The notes under the pieces: generated by a model | What the model was told of the DNA's origin: nothing | Database searches by the model: none | The model's input: the letters and a program-made list of their open reading frames with translations, nothing else | Shown here: positions 1 to 7,356 of the stretch, piece after piece | How the letters are laid out: each line of letters opens with the position of its first letter | Numbering within the stretch: the stretch's first letter is position 1 | Origin: Geodermatophilus obscurus DSM 43160 | GTDB taxonomy: Bacteria > Actinomycetota > Actinomycetes > Mycobacteriales > Geodermatophilaceae | Assembly (NCBI RefSeq): GCF_000025345.1 | Contig: NC_013757.1 | Span: 1,488,001-1,552,000, forward strand | Direction of reading: 5' to 3' | DNA length: 64,000 nucleotides | Program-made: the position numbers and the translations under genes

Positions 1-94
1 GTCGGCAGCCGTGCCGGGAACGACTCCCCGGCGGCGCGGCCGGTGCTTCACTGGAGCCCCTGAGGGGCCGACCCGCACGGGCGAGGAGCCGTCG

Positions 95-292
95 ATGGAC
101 ACGCCGACCGCACCGCTGACACCCCGGACCGTCCCGGCAGCCGAGCCCTGCGTGGCCGGCGACATCGGCCCCGAGCGCCGGGAGATCGAGTTCGAGCCGG
201 TCGCCGACCCGGCCCCGGCCGCGCCGAGCCCGGTGCCCGCACCGGCACCGACCGCACCGGCACCGCCTGCGCCGGTGCCCGCACCGGCGTGA
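95..292 (+). CDS. Small Pro/Ala-rich protein
   Basis: A 65-residue reading frame rich in Pro and Ala whose C-terminal third is a low-complexity run of alternating Pro-Ala-Val units. The ATG at 95 follows a GAGGAG-like ribosome site, and its stop overlaps the GTG start of the next gene, a coupling arrangement that argues for translation. No domain is recognised. It may be only the upstream partner of the following membrane protein. An earlier in-frame ATG at 11 exists but lacks a convincing ribosome site. Such biased sequence can keep an open frame by composition alone, so confidence is limited. Confidence 0.4.
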   Translation: MDTPTAPLTPRTVPAAEPCVAGDIGPERREIEFEPVADPAPAAPSPVPAPAPTAPAPPAPVPAPA

Positions 293-1005
293 CCCTCCCG
301 GTCGACCCCGCCGCGGACCCGCCCGCCCTGGTCACCGGGGAGCTGCGGGGCTACCGCCGCTTCCGCCTGGCCGAGGACGGCCTGCGCCCACCGGTGCACG
401 TCGCCGCAGGCCCCTGGAGCTGGCCGGTCGAGCAGGCCCGCTGCGCGGTCGACGACGGGCACGCGCCGCCCGCGCGCGGGTGCGGCTGCGGCCTCTACGG
501 CTGGTACCACCCCAGCTGCACCGGCCTGGGGACCGGCTGGGGGGACGTGACGGCGGTGGTCGCCGCCCGCGGCCGGATCGTCCTCGGCGACACCGGCTTC
601 CGCGCCGCTGCGGCGCGCGTCCAGGCCGTCACCCTGCCCCGCCGGGCCCGCCTCTCCCCGCGCCGGCGTCGCCGGTGCGAGCGGGTGCTGGCCGAGCGGT
701 ACCCCGGGGTGCTGGTCTACCGGTCGCGGCGGCGGATGCTGCGCCGGCACCCGCCCGAGGACCTGTCGTCCCTGGGCATCACCGTCCGCCCCAGCACGGC
801 ACCGCGGTACCGCTGGACGGCGCTGGCCGTGTGGCTGGCCGGCGTCCTGACGCTGTGCTCGGTGGCGGTCGTCCCGCGCCCGGTCCTCGTCGGCATCACC
901 CCGGCGGGCTGGCTCGTCGCGCTCGCCGGCTTCGTCCTGTGGCAGGCCGCTCTGGTCTGGCTGGTGGTCCGGGCCTCGCCGCTACCAGGTCAGGCGCCGC
1001 GGTAG
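289..1005 (+). CDS. Hypothetical protein, two C-terminal membrane segments
   Basis: A 238-residue protein of unknown role. Residues 1-165 are soluble and Arg-rich and include a Cys-rich stretch (CGCGLYGW, near residue 65). The last 60 residues hold two hydrophobic segments separated by a short Pro-Gly turn, so the protein is probably membrane-anchored with a cytoplasmic N-terminal part. GTG start overlaps the stop of the preceding small gene (GTGA). It converges with the VOC gene, overlapping it by 16 bases. Coding is supported by third-position G+C bias. No family is recognised. Confidence 0.7.
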   Translation: MTLPVDPAADPPALVTGELRGYRRFRLAEDGLRPPVHVAAGPWSWPVEQARCAVDDGHAPPARGCGCGLYGWYHPSCTGLGTGWGDVTAVVAARGRIVLGDTGFRAAAARVQAVTLPRRARLSPRRRRRCERVLAERYPGVLVYRSRRRMLRRHPPEDLSSLGITVRPSTAPRYRWTALAVWLAGVLTLCSVAVVPRPVLVGITPAGWLVALAGFVLWQAALVWLVVRASPLPGQAPR

Positions 1006-1403
1006 GTGCCCATCGTCCAGAGGTTGCCGTCGGGGTCGCGGACGCCGAACTCGTGGGAGCCGTAGTCGGTGTCGTGCAGCTCCTGCAGCACCTCGACCCC
1101 GGCCGTGCCGCGGACGCGCTCCCAGGCGGCGTCGACGGTGGCCGGCTCGGCCGCGACGACGTAGACGCCCTGCGGCCCGAGGGTGCCCCAGTCGCCGGGC
1201 TTGCCGCGGCTGCCGAACATGACGCCGCCGCCGTCCGGCCAGCGGGCCTCGGCGTGCACGACGGTGCCGTCCTCGTCGCGGTAGCAGGCGGTGACGGTGA
1301 AGCCGAGCCCCTCGGTGAGGAAGCGGATCCCGGCGTCGACGTCGGTGAAGCCGACGCTCGGCCAGACGGTGGGTGCGGGTGCGGTGGTGGTCGGAGGAGT
1401 CAT
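990..1403 (-). CDS. VOC/glyoxalase-family protein
   Basis: A 137-residue single-domain vicinal-oxygen-chelate protein of the glyoxalase/bleomycin-resistance type. It shows the typical opening (WPSVGFTDVDAGIRFLTEGLGF) and the C-terminal FGVRDPDGNLWTMG strand with the conserved Asp-Pro-Asp-Gly. Its ATG overlaps the stop of the upstream AraC-family regulator by four bases, so the two are co-translated and the regulator probably controls this gene or shares its signal. The substrate cannot be told from sequence; members include dioxygenases, isomerases and drug-binding proteins. Confidence 0.85.
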   Translation of the reverse strand: MTPPTTTAPAPTVWPSVGFTDVDAGIRFLTEGLGFTVTACYRDEDGTVVHAEARWPDGGGVMFGSRGKPGDWGTLGPQGVYVVAAEPATVDAAWERVRGTAGVEVLQELHDTDYGSHEFGVRDPDGNLWTMGTYRGA

Positions 1404-2227
1404 GCCGGGGAGGGTGCCGCCTCGGCCGGGGCGCTGTCTTGGACGAACGGGAGCTCCTCGCGCAGCCAGGTCCCCACGCTGCACCCGGCGAGGGCCCGCC
1501 ACTCCCGGGCCAGGTGCGGCTGGTCGGCGTAGCCGCACCGGACGGCGACCTCGGCCAGCGGCGGACGCCGCGGGTCCAGCAGCAGCCGGCGGGTGGCCTC
1601 GAACCGGGCGATCCGCGCCGCCTGCTTGGGCGTCAGCCCGGTGGCCAGCCGGAACCGCTCGCTCAGGTGCCGGCGGCTCCACCCGACGTGCGCGGCCAGG
1701 TCCTCGACCCGGCAGCGGCCGGCGCTGCCGTGCACCAGCCGCCAGGCCTCGCGGACCTCGGGCGGTACGGGTGCGACGTCGCCGCAGAGTCGGTCGAGCA
1801 GTGCGGCGTCGAGCTGGGCGAACCGCTCCGCCCAGCCGTCGGCGGCCGCCAGGTCGCCGACGAGCCGGTCCGCCGCCCGGCCGAGGACGTCGGCCAGGTC
1901 GACGGTGCGCTCGGCGAGCTCGGCGGCGGGCAGCCCGAGGAGGGCGCTCGCGGCCAGTGGGGTGAGGGCGTACTGGAGGCCCTCCTGGGGACGGGTGGCG
2001 TCGATCAGCGCCGCCCGCGTGTGCAGGCCGCCGACCACGGCGTGCGCGGCCACGGCGAGGCCGGTGCCACTGACCCGCAGCGGTGCGGCCAGCTCGACGA
2101 CCAGCGTGAGGTGGCGGGAGGGCAGCCCCCGGTGCAGCCCCGTCGGGAGGGCGGGGGAGCGGTAGCCGTGCGCCGCCGCGACGAACGGGCGCAGCGGTGC
2201 GGGGACGGCGTGGCGCACGAGGGACAC
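1400..2227 (-). CDS. AraC-family transcriptional regulator
   Basis: A 275-residue regulator with an N-terminal ligand-sensing part and a C-terminal double helix-turn-helix of the AraC/XylS type from about residue 165. Characteristic pieces are visible: VGWSRRHLSERFRLATGLTP in the first helix pair and VAVRCGYADQPHLAREWR in the second. It is followed with a four-base overlap by the VOC gene, forming a two-gene operon. The ligand is unknown. The start is the first ATG after a G-rich leader. Target could be its own promoter or the VOC gene. Confidence 0.88.
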   Translation of the reverse strand: MSLVRHAVPAPLRPFVAAAHGYRSPALPTGLHRGLPSRHLTLVVELAAPLRVSGTGLAVAAHAVVGGLHTRAALIDATRPQEGLQYALTPLAASALLGLPAAELAERTVDLADVLGRAADRLVGDLAAADGWAERFAQLDAALLDRLCGDVAPVPPEVREAWRLVHGSAGRCRVEDLAAHVGWSRRHLSERFRLATGLTPKQAARIARFEATRRLLLDPRRPPLAEVAVRCGYADQPHLAREWRALAGCSVGTWLREELPFVQDSAPAEAAPSPA

Positions 2228-2330
2228 GGGCCGGGCCCTCCTCCCGCTCGCCGGCCGGTGGACGGCGCCATCCTGCCGTCCACACGGGCCGGCCGGGAGT
2301 CGCTCGGGCGGTGCGGGGCGGCCGCGGCGC

Positions 2331-2981
2331 TCACGGAGCCGGGGGAGTCGGGGAGCCGATCCGGTTGCGGAGCGCCATGAGCAGGGCCGGCCACCCCAGT
2401 GCCAGGCCCGCGCCGAGCAGGGCCCCGGTGACGGTGTCGCTGAGCCAGTGCGCCCGCAGGTAGACCCGCGAGAGCGCCATGAGGCCGGCGAACACCACCG
2501 CCCGCACCTCCCAGCGCCACCGGCTCGGCCCCGGCCGGGCGAGGACCAGGACGAGACCGACCGCGGTCACGGCACCGGCGACGGCGTGTCCCGACGGGAA
2601 CGCCGCGGCCGAGGTCTCGATCAGGCTGCCGGGTGGGCGGTCCCGGTCGTAGGCCGCCTTGACCGGCCCGATCAGCAGCTCGCTGCTGAGCACGGCCAGC
2701 GCGAAGGCGGCCAGCCGCAGCCAGTGCCGCCGCCAGGCCAGCAGGGCGATCGCGGGCACGCGCAGCGGCCAGTTCACGGCGCCGCTGCCCAGCCAGGACA
2801 GCGCGACGGCGACCGCCGTCGCCGGGTCGTTGCGGACGTCGCCGGCGACGTCCCACACCGCGTCGTCCCCCGCCTGCACGGCCGGTCGCGTCACCGGCAG
2901 GGCCACCAGCAGGCCGAGGACCACCGCACCGGCGAGCAGGGTGCCGCTGACCAGCAGGGCGCGCCGCGAGTCCACCAGCAT
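2331..2981 (-). CDS. PAP2-superfamily phosphatase, membrane protein
   Basis: A 216-residue integral membrane phosphatase of the PAP2 (type 2 phosphatidic acid phosphatase) family. The three catalytic motifs are present in order: KAAYDRDRPP, PSGH, and SRVYLRAHWLSD, with Lys, Arg, both His and the terminal Asp intact. Five to six hydrophobic segments surround them. The family dephosphorylates lipid phosphates such as undecaprenyl pyrophosphate or phosphatidate at the outer membrane face. It lies just downstream of a broken flippase gene, so the pair may once have acted together in lipid handling; that link is inference. Confidence 0.9.
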   Translation of the reverse strand: MLVDSRRALLVSGTLLAGAVVLGLLVALPVTRPAVQAGDDAVWDVAGDVRNDPATAVAVALSWLGSGAVNWPLRVPAIALLAWRRHWLRLAAFALAVLSSELLIGPVKAAYDRDRPPGSLIETSAAAFPSGHAVAGAVTAVGLVLVLARPGPSRWRWEVRAVVFAGLMALSRVYLRAHWLSDTVTGALLGAGLALGWPALLMALRNRIGSPTPPAP

Positions 2982-2999
2982 CAGGCGGGCCGCCCCACG

Positions 3000-4006
3000 T
3001 CACACCGTCTCCGGGACCAGATCCGTGCGCGGCGCGGAGTTGAGTGCGCGTCGCCACGACCGGTTCCGCCGCGGCGACCGAGGCCCGGGCGCCGCCGGCC
3101 GCGGACAGCCCGGTGATCAGCGCCAGCTCGACCACGCCGAGCCCGCCGGGGGTGAACGGGACGGCGGTCAGCAGCCGGGCGAAGGCGAACACAGCCAGCG
3201 CCTCGGCCCAGCCGACCTGGCTCCCGCTCACCCCGAGGAACCGCAGCGCGAGCAGGAGGACGAGGAACAGCGAGAGGTGGCTGACGACGGTGGCCAGCGT
3301 GATGCCGGGCCAGCGGGCGTGCAGCAGCAGCGCCGTCCGGTCGCGGAACCTGCTCGTGGCCCGCTCCCAGCCGTGCACCGGCGGACGGTGCAGCAGCCGC
3401 AGCACCGCCGAGGCGGCCCGGCCGGCGACCGTTCCGATCCGGGCGGCGGTGTCCCGGCTGTGCAGCAGCAGGCCGAGGACTCCGACGGCGCCGGCCAGCC
3501 CCGCCACGCCGGCCAGGCCGGCGGTCGGCGGTCGGCGGGGCGGAGAAGGCCAGCAGGGTCAGCGCGAGCACCGGCGTCCCGAGCTTGACGACGTTGTTCC
3601 ACAGCCCCGAGACGAGCAGGGACACCGACGTGCGGGACCGGGAGAAGCCCCACGAGGAGTTCATCGCGTAGGTCAGCCCCAGGGCGAGGGCCGCTCCGCC
3701 GACCACCGTGTTGGAGACCGCCGTCGTGGTCAGGCCGGACACCGTCGCCTGCCGCAGGGTCAGCCCCGGCATCGTCGCGACCACCACGAACTGGTAGGTG
3801 GCGAGGTTCCAGCCGGCGGCCAGCAGGAGGACGACGACCTCCACGGCCGTCATGCCCCGGACCGAGGCCCAGACGTCGGACAGGCTGGTGAACTGCGGCA
3901 GGAACCAGGCGAGGACGGCGACGACGAGAGCCACCGAGAGCAGCGACCCCAGCGACCGGCGCCACCGGAGCCCGCGGTGCCCGGTGACCGGTTCGACGGC
4001 GGTCAC
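3000..4006 (-). pseudogene. Broken YbhN/LPG-synthase-TM-type flippase gene
   Basis: Remnant of a polytopic membrane protein of the UPF0104/YbhN (lysylphosphatidylglycerol synthase transmembrane) family. The N-terminal half reads from GTG 4006 to SAPPTAD near 3530. There a seven-base tandem duplication (GGCGGTC repeated, about 3520-3536) shifts the frame; removing one unit restores SAPPTAGLAGVAGLAGAVG and joins the second half. A second lesion lies near 3065: the frame reads GGARASVAAA, then the expected last membrane segment is missing, and the typical tail (RNRSWRRALNSAPRTDLVPETV, ending 3000) appears in another frame, as if an out-of-frame deletion removed about 20 codons. A sequencing or assembly fault is possible but two independent lesions favour decay. 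Confidence 0.75.
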
Positions 4007-4180
4007 GGCTCCACCGCCGGGGCGTCGAGGTGCAGGCGGCCGCCGCTGTCCTCGTGCACGTGCGCCGCCACGTCCGCGCGGCGCACCACGTCGATGCTCT
4101 CGGTGGCCACCGCCAGCGGCTCGGCGCGGTAGTCGCCGGAGAGCCGGAAGGACATCGCGAGGCACCCGCCGTCGAACACG
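4003..4180 (-). pseudogene. C-terminal fragment of an unrecognised gene
   Basis: An in-frame stretch of about 59 codons ending at 4003 and overlapping the GTG of the broken flippase gene by four bases, as expected for an upstream operon partner. It reads VFDGGCLAMSFRLSGDY and continues with a hydrophilic tail ending in LHLDAPAVEP. An internal ATG could start a 50-residue peptide, but the coding-like sequence runs further upstream and stops making sense near 4180, exactly where a plus-strand gene fragment begins. I read it as a truncated gene cut at a rearrangement breakpoint. Family not recognised. Confidence 0.4.
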
Positions 4181-4183
4181 TGG

Positions 4184-4351
4184 AACCTGGTGCGCACCGA
4201 CGTCCTGGAGCGCTGGGAGGGTCTCGAGCCGGCGTTCGACGCGGTCAGCGCCCGGCTGACCACCGAGGCGCTCGTCGAGCTCAACCGCGCCGTGGAGCTC
4301 GACGGCCTGACGCCCGCGGAGGCCGCCGCACGGTGGTGGGACGGCGGTTGA
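4184..4351 (+). pseudogene. C-terminal fragment of osmoprotectant ABC substrate-binding protein
   Basis: About 55 codons without a start, reading NLVRTDVLERWEGLEPAF and then an Ala/Leu-rich helix with LTTEALVELNRAVELDG before ending in AAARWWDGG. This is the usual C-terminal end of ProX/OpuC-type glycine-betaine/choline-binding proteins, in which the last helices follow a VxRxD motif. Nothing upstream continues the protein, so only the end remains. It abuts the minus-strand fragment at about 4182, placing a breakpoint between two unrelated truncated genes. Confidence 0.6.
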
Positions 4352-4616
4352 CAGCCCTGTGTGAACCCGCGGCGGTCACCCCGAGCACGTTGCCGACCAC
4401 CGCGAACGGGAGCAGCCACAGGCCCTCAGGTGGTACACGGACGAGCCCAGACGTGCTTGCGGTCGCCGGCGACGAGCCAGCCGCGGTCGATCGTGGGGTG
4501 AGCCACGATGTGCAGCCCCGTGCCACCGAGTGCCGGGTCGCGGCCGTCCGCAGGATCGGGCCGTGGTCGCAGCACTCGACGTCCGCGACCAGCTGATGGG
4601 GTGCTGACCCGCTGCC
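4352..4616 (-). other. Gene-free stretch with possible coding remnant
   Basis: No intact gene. On the minus strand a stop-free piece of about 35 codons ending near 4430 reads GTGLHIVAHPTIDRGWLVAG followed by DRKHVWARP, which looks protein-like rather than random, but I cannot assign a family. Together with the two fragments to the left this makes a 600-base patch of truncated genes between the flippase remnant and the catabolic locus. Confidence 0.3.
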
Positions 4617-5243
4617 TCAGTTCCGCCGGAGCGCCGTGACCTGCTCGGGCGTCAGCGGCCGCGTCCGCCGTCCGTACAGGAGCAGGTGGATGCGGGCGGT
4701 CTCCTCGAGTTCCTCGACGGCATCGGCGGCCGACGCGAGGTCGGCGGCAGAGACGACCGGCCCGTGGTTGGCCAGCAGCATGGCGTGCGACGTGCGGGCC
4801 GTCCGTTCCGCCAGCTCCTCGAGCGAGCGGTCGCCCGGAGCGTGGTACGGCAACAGCGGCAGCCGGCCCACTCGCATGACGTAGTAGGCCGTCAGGGCCG
4901 GCAGCACGTCGTGCGGGTCCACGTCGGCCAGGCAGGACACGGCGGCCGCGTGGGTGCTGTGGGTGTGCACCACCGCGGAGTCCTGCGGCCGGGCCCGGTA
5001 GACGGCTGCGTGCAGGAACGCCTCCTTGGAGGGCCGTGGCCCGTCGAGGTGGTCCCCCTGCAGGTCGACGAGGCTGAGCTGGTCGGTCGACAGCTGCCCG
5101 AGACTCGCCCCGGTCGGGGTCACCAGGAACCCGCCGGGTACGCGGACGCTCAGGTTGCCCGTGCGCCCGGCCGTGAGTCCGCGGGCGAACAGCGACGCGC
5201 CCAGCGCGACCACCTGCCCGCGCAGCTCCGGATGGTCCGCCAC
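4617..5243 (-). CDS. Class II aldolase/adducin-family sugar-phosphate enzyme (OtnC-like)
   Basis: A 208-residue zinc enzyme of the class II aldolase/adducin family. Expected residues are visible: the phosphate-binding TGRTGNLSVR loop near residue 25, PTGAS near 43, catalytic Glu in PSKEAFLHAAVY near 72, the zinc pair in VVHTHSTHAAAVSCL near 93, and a third His in LLANHGPVV near 152. Family members are L-fuculose-phosphate or rhamnulose-phosphate aldolases, or 3-oxo-tetronate-4-phosphate decarboxylases (OtnC). The divergently placed kinase/RuBisCO-like genes favour a tetronate- or apionate-type acid-sugar route. GTG start with a GAGGGG ribosome site. It follows the GntR gene by 19 bases and is likely its operon partner. 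Confidence 0.85.
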   Translation of the reverse strand: MADHPELRGQVVALGASLFARGLTAGRTGNLSVRVPGGFLVTPTGASLGQLSTDQLSLVDLQGDHLDGPRPSKEAFLHAAVYRARPQDSAVVHTHSTHAAAVSCLADVDPHDVLPALTAYYVMRVGRLPLLPYHAPGDRSLEELAERTARTSHAMLLANHGPVVSAADLASAADAVEELEETARIHLLLYGRRTRPLTPEQVTALRRN

Positions 5244-5262
5244 GTGCTCGCCCCTCGTCTCC

Positions 5263-6135
5263 TCAGGCCTGCGGGGACTGCGTACCGAGCAGCAGGGCCA
5301 GCTCCTGCACCAGTTCGCGCACCCGTCCGAGCTCCTCGCCGCCGCCCGCCCCGGGCGAACGGGGCCGGACGTGGGCGTCCACGTCGAACACGGTGTCCGG
5401 CCGGTGCCAGGCGGTGAACCACTCGAGCCCGCGCCCGTACTCGTCCCGGGTCACCCCCTGCAGCAGCAGGACCGGCACACCGACGCCCAGGTCCAGGTGG
5501 GCAGCCACGGCCTCGTCCGCGGGCACCGCCTGCAACTGGCGCGGGCCGCCCTGCGGCTCGACGCCGCGCGCCCGCATCCAGTCGTGCAGGGAGCCGCCGT
5601 CGAGGTCCTCGGCCGACAGGTGCGGGAAGAGTTCCCTCGGCAACCACGTGCGCATGAACACCAGCGGCTCGTCCTCGACCCGCCGGATCCGCTCGAGGCG
5701 CCAGGTGTCGGTCACCCCGAGCGCGGCGGCGGCAGCGGACGGCGCCTCGTCGACCGCCAGCTCGACGATCTCGGTGCGGAGGTGGTGGCCACTGGCCTCG
5801 ACCTGCTGGCGGAGGCCGCCGGCTCGGTCCGCGCGCCGCCGGTGCTCGGGGCGTGGTGCCACGACGCTGCCGCGGCCGCGTTGACGGACGATCAGTCCGA
5901 GGTCGGCGAGGTCGCCCAGCGCCTGCCGGACCACGCTCCGCGAGACGCCGTAGCGCGCCTGCAGGGCCTCCTCGGTCGGCAGCGGTGCTCCGGGCGGCAG
6001 CGAGTGGCTGTCGATCTGGTGCCGGAGCGCATCGCGGATCTGCGCGTACAGGGGCGCACCGGCGGCGCGGCCGAGCTCCAGCGGCGGCGGGACGTCGTCT
6101 GTGACCTCGGACGCCATGGACCCCTCGACGGACAT
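5263..6135 (-). CDS. GntR-family (HutC/UTRA) transcriptional regulator
   Basis: A 290-residue repressor: winged helix-turn-helix at about residues 22-95 (PLYAQIRDALRHQI, then the recognition region YGVSRSVVRQAL) and a UTRA ligand-binding domain behind it (WRLERIRRVEDEPLVFMRTWLP). UTRA domains bind small sugars or acids. ATG 6135 is chosen because a strong GGGAGGAGGG site precedes it; an in-frame extension to 6210 lacks one. It is transcribed away from the permease-kinase genes, and two tandem palindromes (6251-6278) lie between. The likely role is pathway-specific repression of both arms, relieved by a pathway sugar acid. Confidence 0.88.
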   Translation of the reverse strand: MSVEGSMASEVTDDVPPPLELGRAAGAPLYAQIRDALRHQIDSHSLPPGAPLPTEEALQARYGVSRSVVRQALGDLADLGLIVRQRGRGSVVAPRPEHRRRADRAGGLRQQVEASGHHLRTEIVELAVDEAPSAAAAALGVTDTWRLERIRRVEDEPLVFMRTWLPRELFPHLSAEDLDGGSLHDWMRARGVEPQGGPRQLQAVPADEAVAAHLDLGVGVPVLLLQGVTRDEYGRGLEWFTAWHRPDTVFDVDAHVRPRSPGAGGGEELGRVRELVQELALLLGTQSPQA

Positions 6136-6216
6136 CCCGCCCTCCTCCCGTTGAGCGCCGCGGCGACGCACCGGCCGCCGTCCCTCCCAGCATCGTGCCC
6201 TGTCCGACACAGGGGG

Positions 6217-6278
6217 TTGACGACGTGGCGCGCATCACCTTACCTTCGTACGGACAAATTGTACGGACAGATTGTCCG
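6217..6278 (+). promoter_or_regulatory. Promoter with two tandem palindromic GntR operators
   Basis: A sigma-70-like promoter reads TTGACG at 6217-6222, an 18-base spacer, and TACCTT at 6241-6246. Immediately downstream, over the expected start point, lie CGGACA-AAT-TGTACG (6251-6265, one mismatch) and CGGACA-GAT-TGTCCG (6264-6278, perfect), overlapping by two bases. This is the layout of a repressor site blocking initiation of the permease-RLP-kinase-dehydrogenase genes. Assignment to the adjacent GntR protein is inference. Confidence 0.65.
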
Positions 6279-6294
6279 GTCGATGGAGGTCACC

Positions 6295-7317
6295 GTGAGC
6301 GATGTCCTGAGGACGAGCCCGTCCAAGTTCCCCATGTTCGAGGCGATGCGCCGGGTCCCGGGCGGCCTGATGCTCATCCCGCTGACGCTCGGCGTTCTCA
6401 TGAACACCTTCGCGCCGGACGCACTCGGGATCGGGGGCTTCACCACCGCCCTGTTCAAGGAGGGCGCCCTCGCCCTCATCGCCTTGCTGGTCCTGGCCAC
6501 CGGGGCGTCCATCACCGGCACGCACAACGGCAAGGGCGCCGCCGGGACGACGCTGGTCGTCCTCCTCGCCAAGACCCTCATCCCCATCACGCTGTGCGTG
6601 GTCCTCGGACTCACGGTCGGTGTCGACGGGATCCTCGGCGTCTCGATCCTCGGGCTGATCGCCATCTTCGGGAACAGCAACGGCGCCATGTGGCTCGCCT
6701 TCGCCGGCGAGTACGGGGACGAACGGGACCGCGGCGCCTACGTCGCCAGCGCCTTCGACGACGGCCCCTTCCTCGCCCTCGTGTTCCTGGGCGCCTCGGG
6801 CCTGGCCGACATCCCCCTCCTGGCGCTGGTCGCCGCGCTGGTGCCCTTCCTCATCGGCCTGTTCATCGGCGCGGTGGACCGCGAGTGGACCAAGGTCCTG
6901 GACGCCGTGCCGAACGTGGTCATCCCGTTCATGTCCTTCGCGGTGGGCACCGGCATCGACCTGCGGACCGTCCTCACCGGGGGTGCCGCCGGTGCCGTCC
7001 TGGGTGTCGGCGTCGTCGTCCTCACCGGCGGGCTCACCTACCTCGGCTACCGGTTCCTGCTCCGCCGGGGCCGCGAGAGCGGCATCGGCTTCGCGGCGGG
7101 CACCACGGCCGGCAACGCGGTGGCCGTTCCCGCCGCCGTCGCCGCCGCGGACCCCAACTTCGCGCCCTTCGTCGCCTCCGCGTCCGCCCAGGCCGCCACG
7201 GCCGTCCTCGTCACGGCCCTGCTGGCTCCCACCGTCGCGGCCTGGATCATGAAGCGGGCGGGGGCACTCGAGCCCGTGCCCCTGCCCGTGGTCCCGCCGA
7301 AACCCCACCACGCGTGA
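6295..7317 (+). CDS. 2-keto-3-deoxygluconate permease (KdgT family)
   Basis: A 340-residue polytopic transporter with about ten hydrophobic segments, matching the KdgT family (proton symport of 2-keto-3-deoxygluconate and related sugar acids). Typical opening: FPMFEAMRRVPGGLMLIPLTLGVLMNT; family signatures GNSNGAMWLAF and ASAFDDGPFLAL follow. GTG 6295 is preferred because GGAGG at 6286-6290 precedes it at proper distance; ATG 6283 upstream has none. First gene of the plus-strand operon, directly behind the tandem operators, so it likely imports the sugar acid consumed by the following enzymes. Confidence 0.88.
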   Translation: MSDVLRTSPSKFPMFEAMRRVPGGLMLIPLTLGVLMNTFAPDALGIGGFTTALFKEGALALIALLVLATGASITGTHNGKGAAGTTLVVLLAKTLIPITLCVVLGLTVGVDGILGVSILGLIAIFGNSNGAMWLAFAGEYGDERDRGAYVASAFDDGPFLALVFLGASGLADIPLLALVAALVPFLIGLFIGAVDREWTKVLDAVPNVVIPFMSFAVGTGIDLRTVLTGGAAGAVLGVGVVVLTGGLTYLGYRFLLRRGRESGIGFAAGTTAGNAVAVPAAVAAADPNFAPFVASASAQAATAVLVTALLAPTVAAWIMKRAGALEPVPLPVVPPKPHHA

Positions 7318-7356
7318 CCGCGCCATCCCCGCCCGCACCGACCCGAGGACCCCGAC

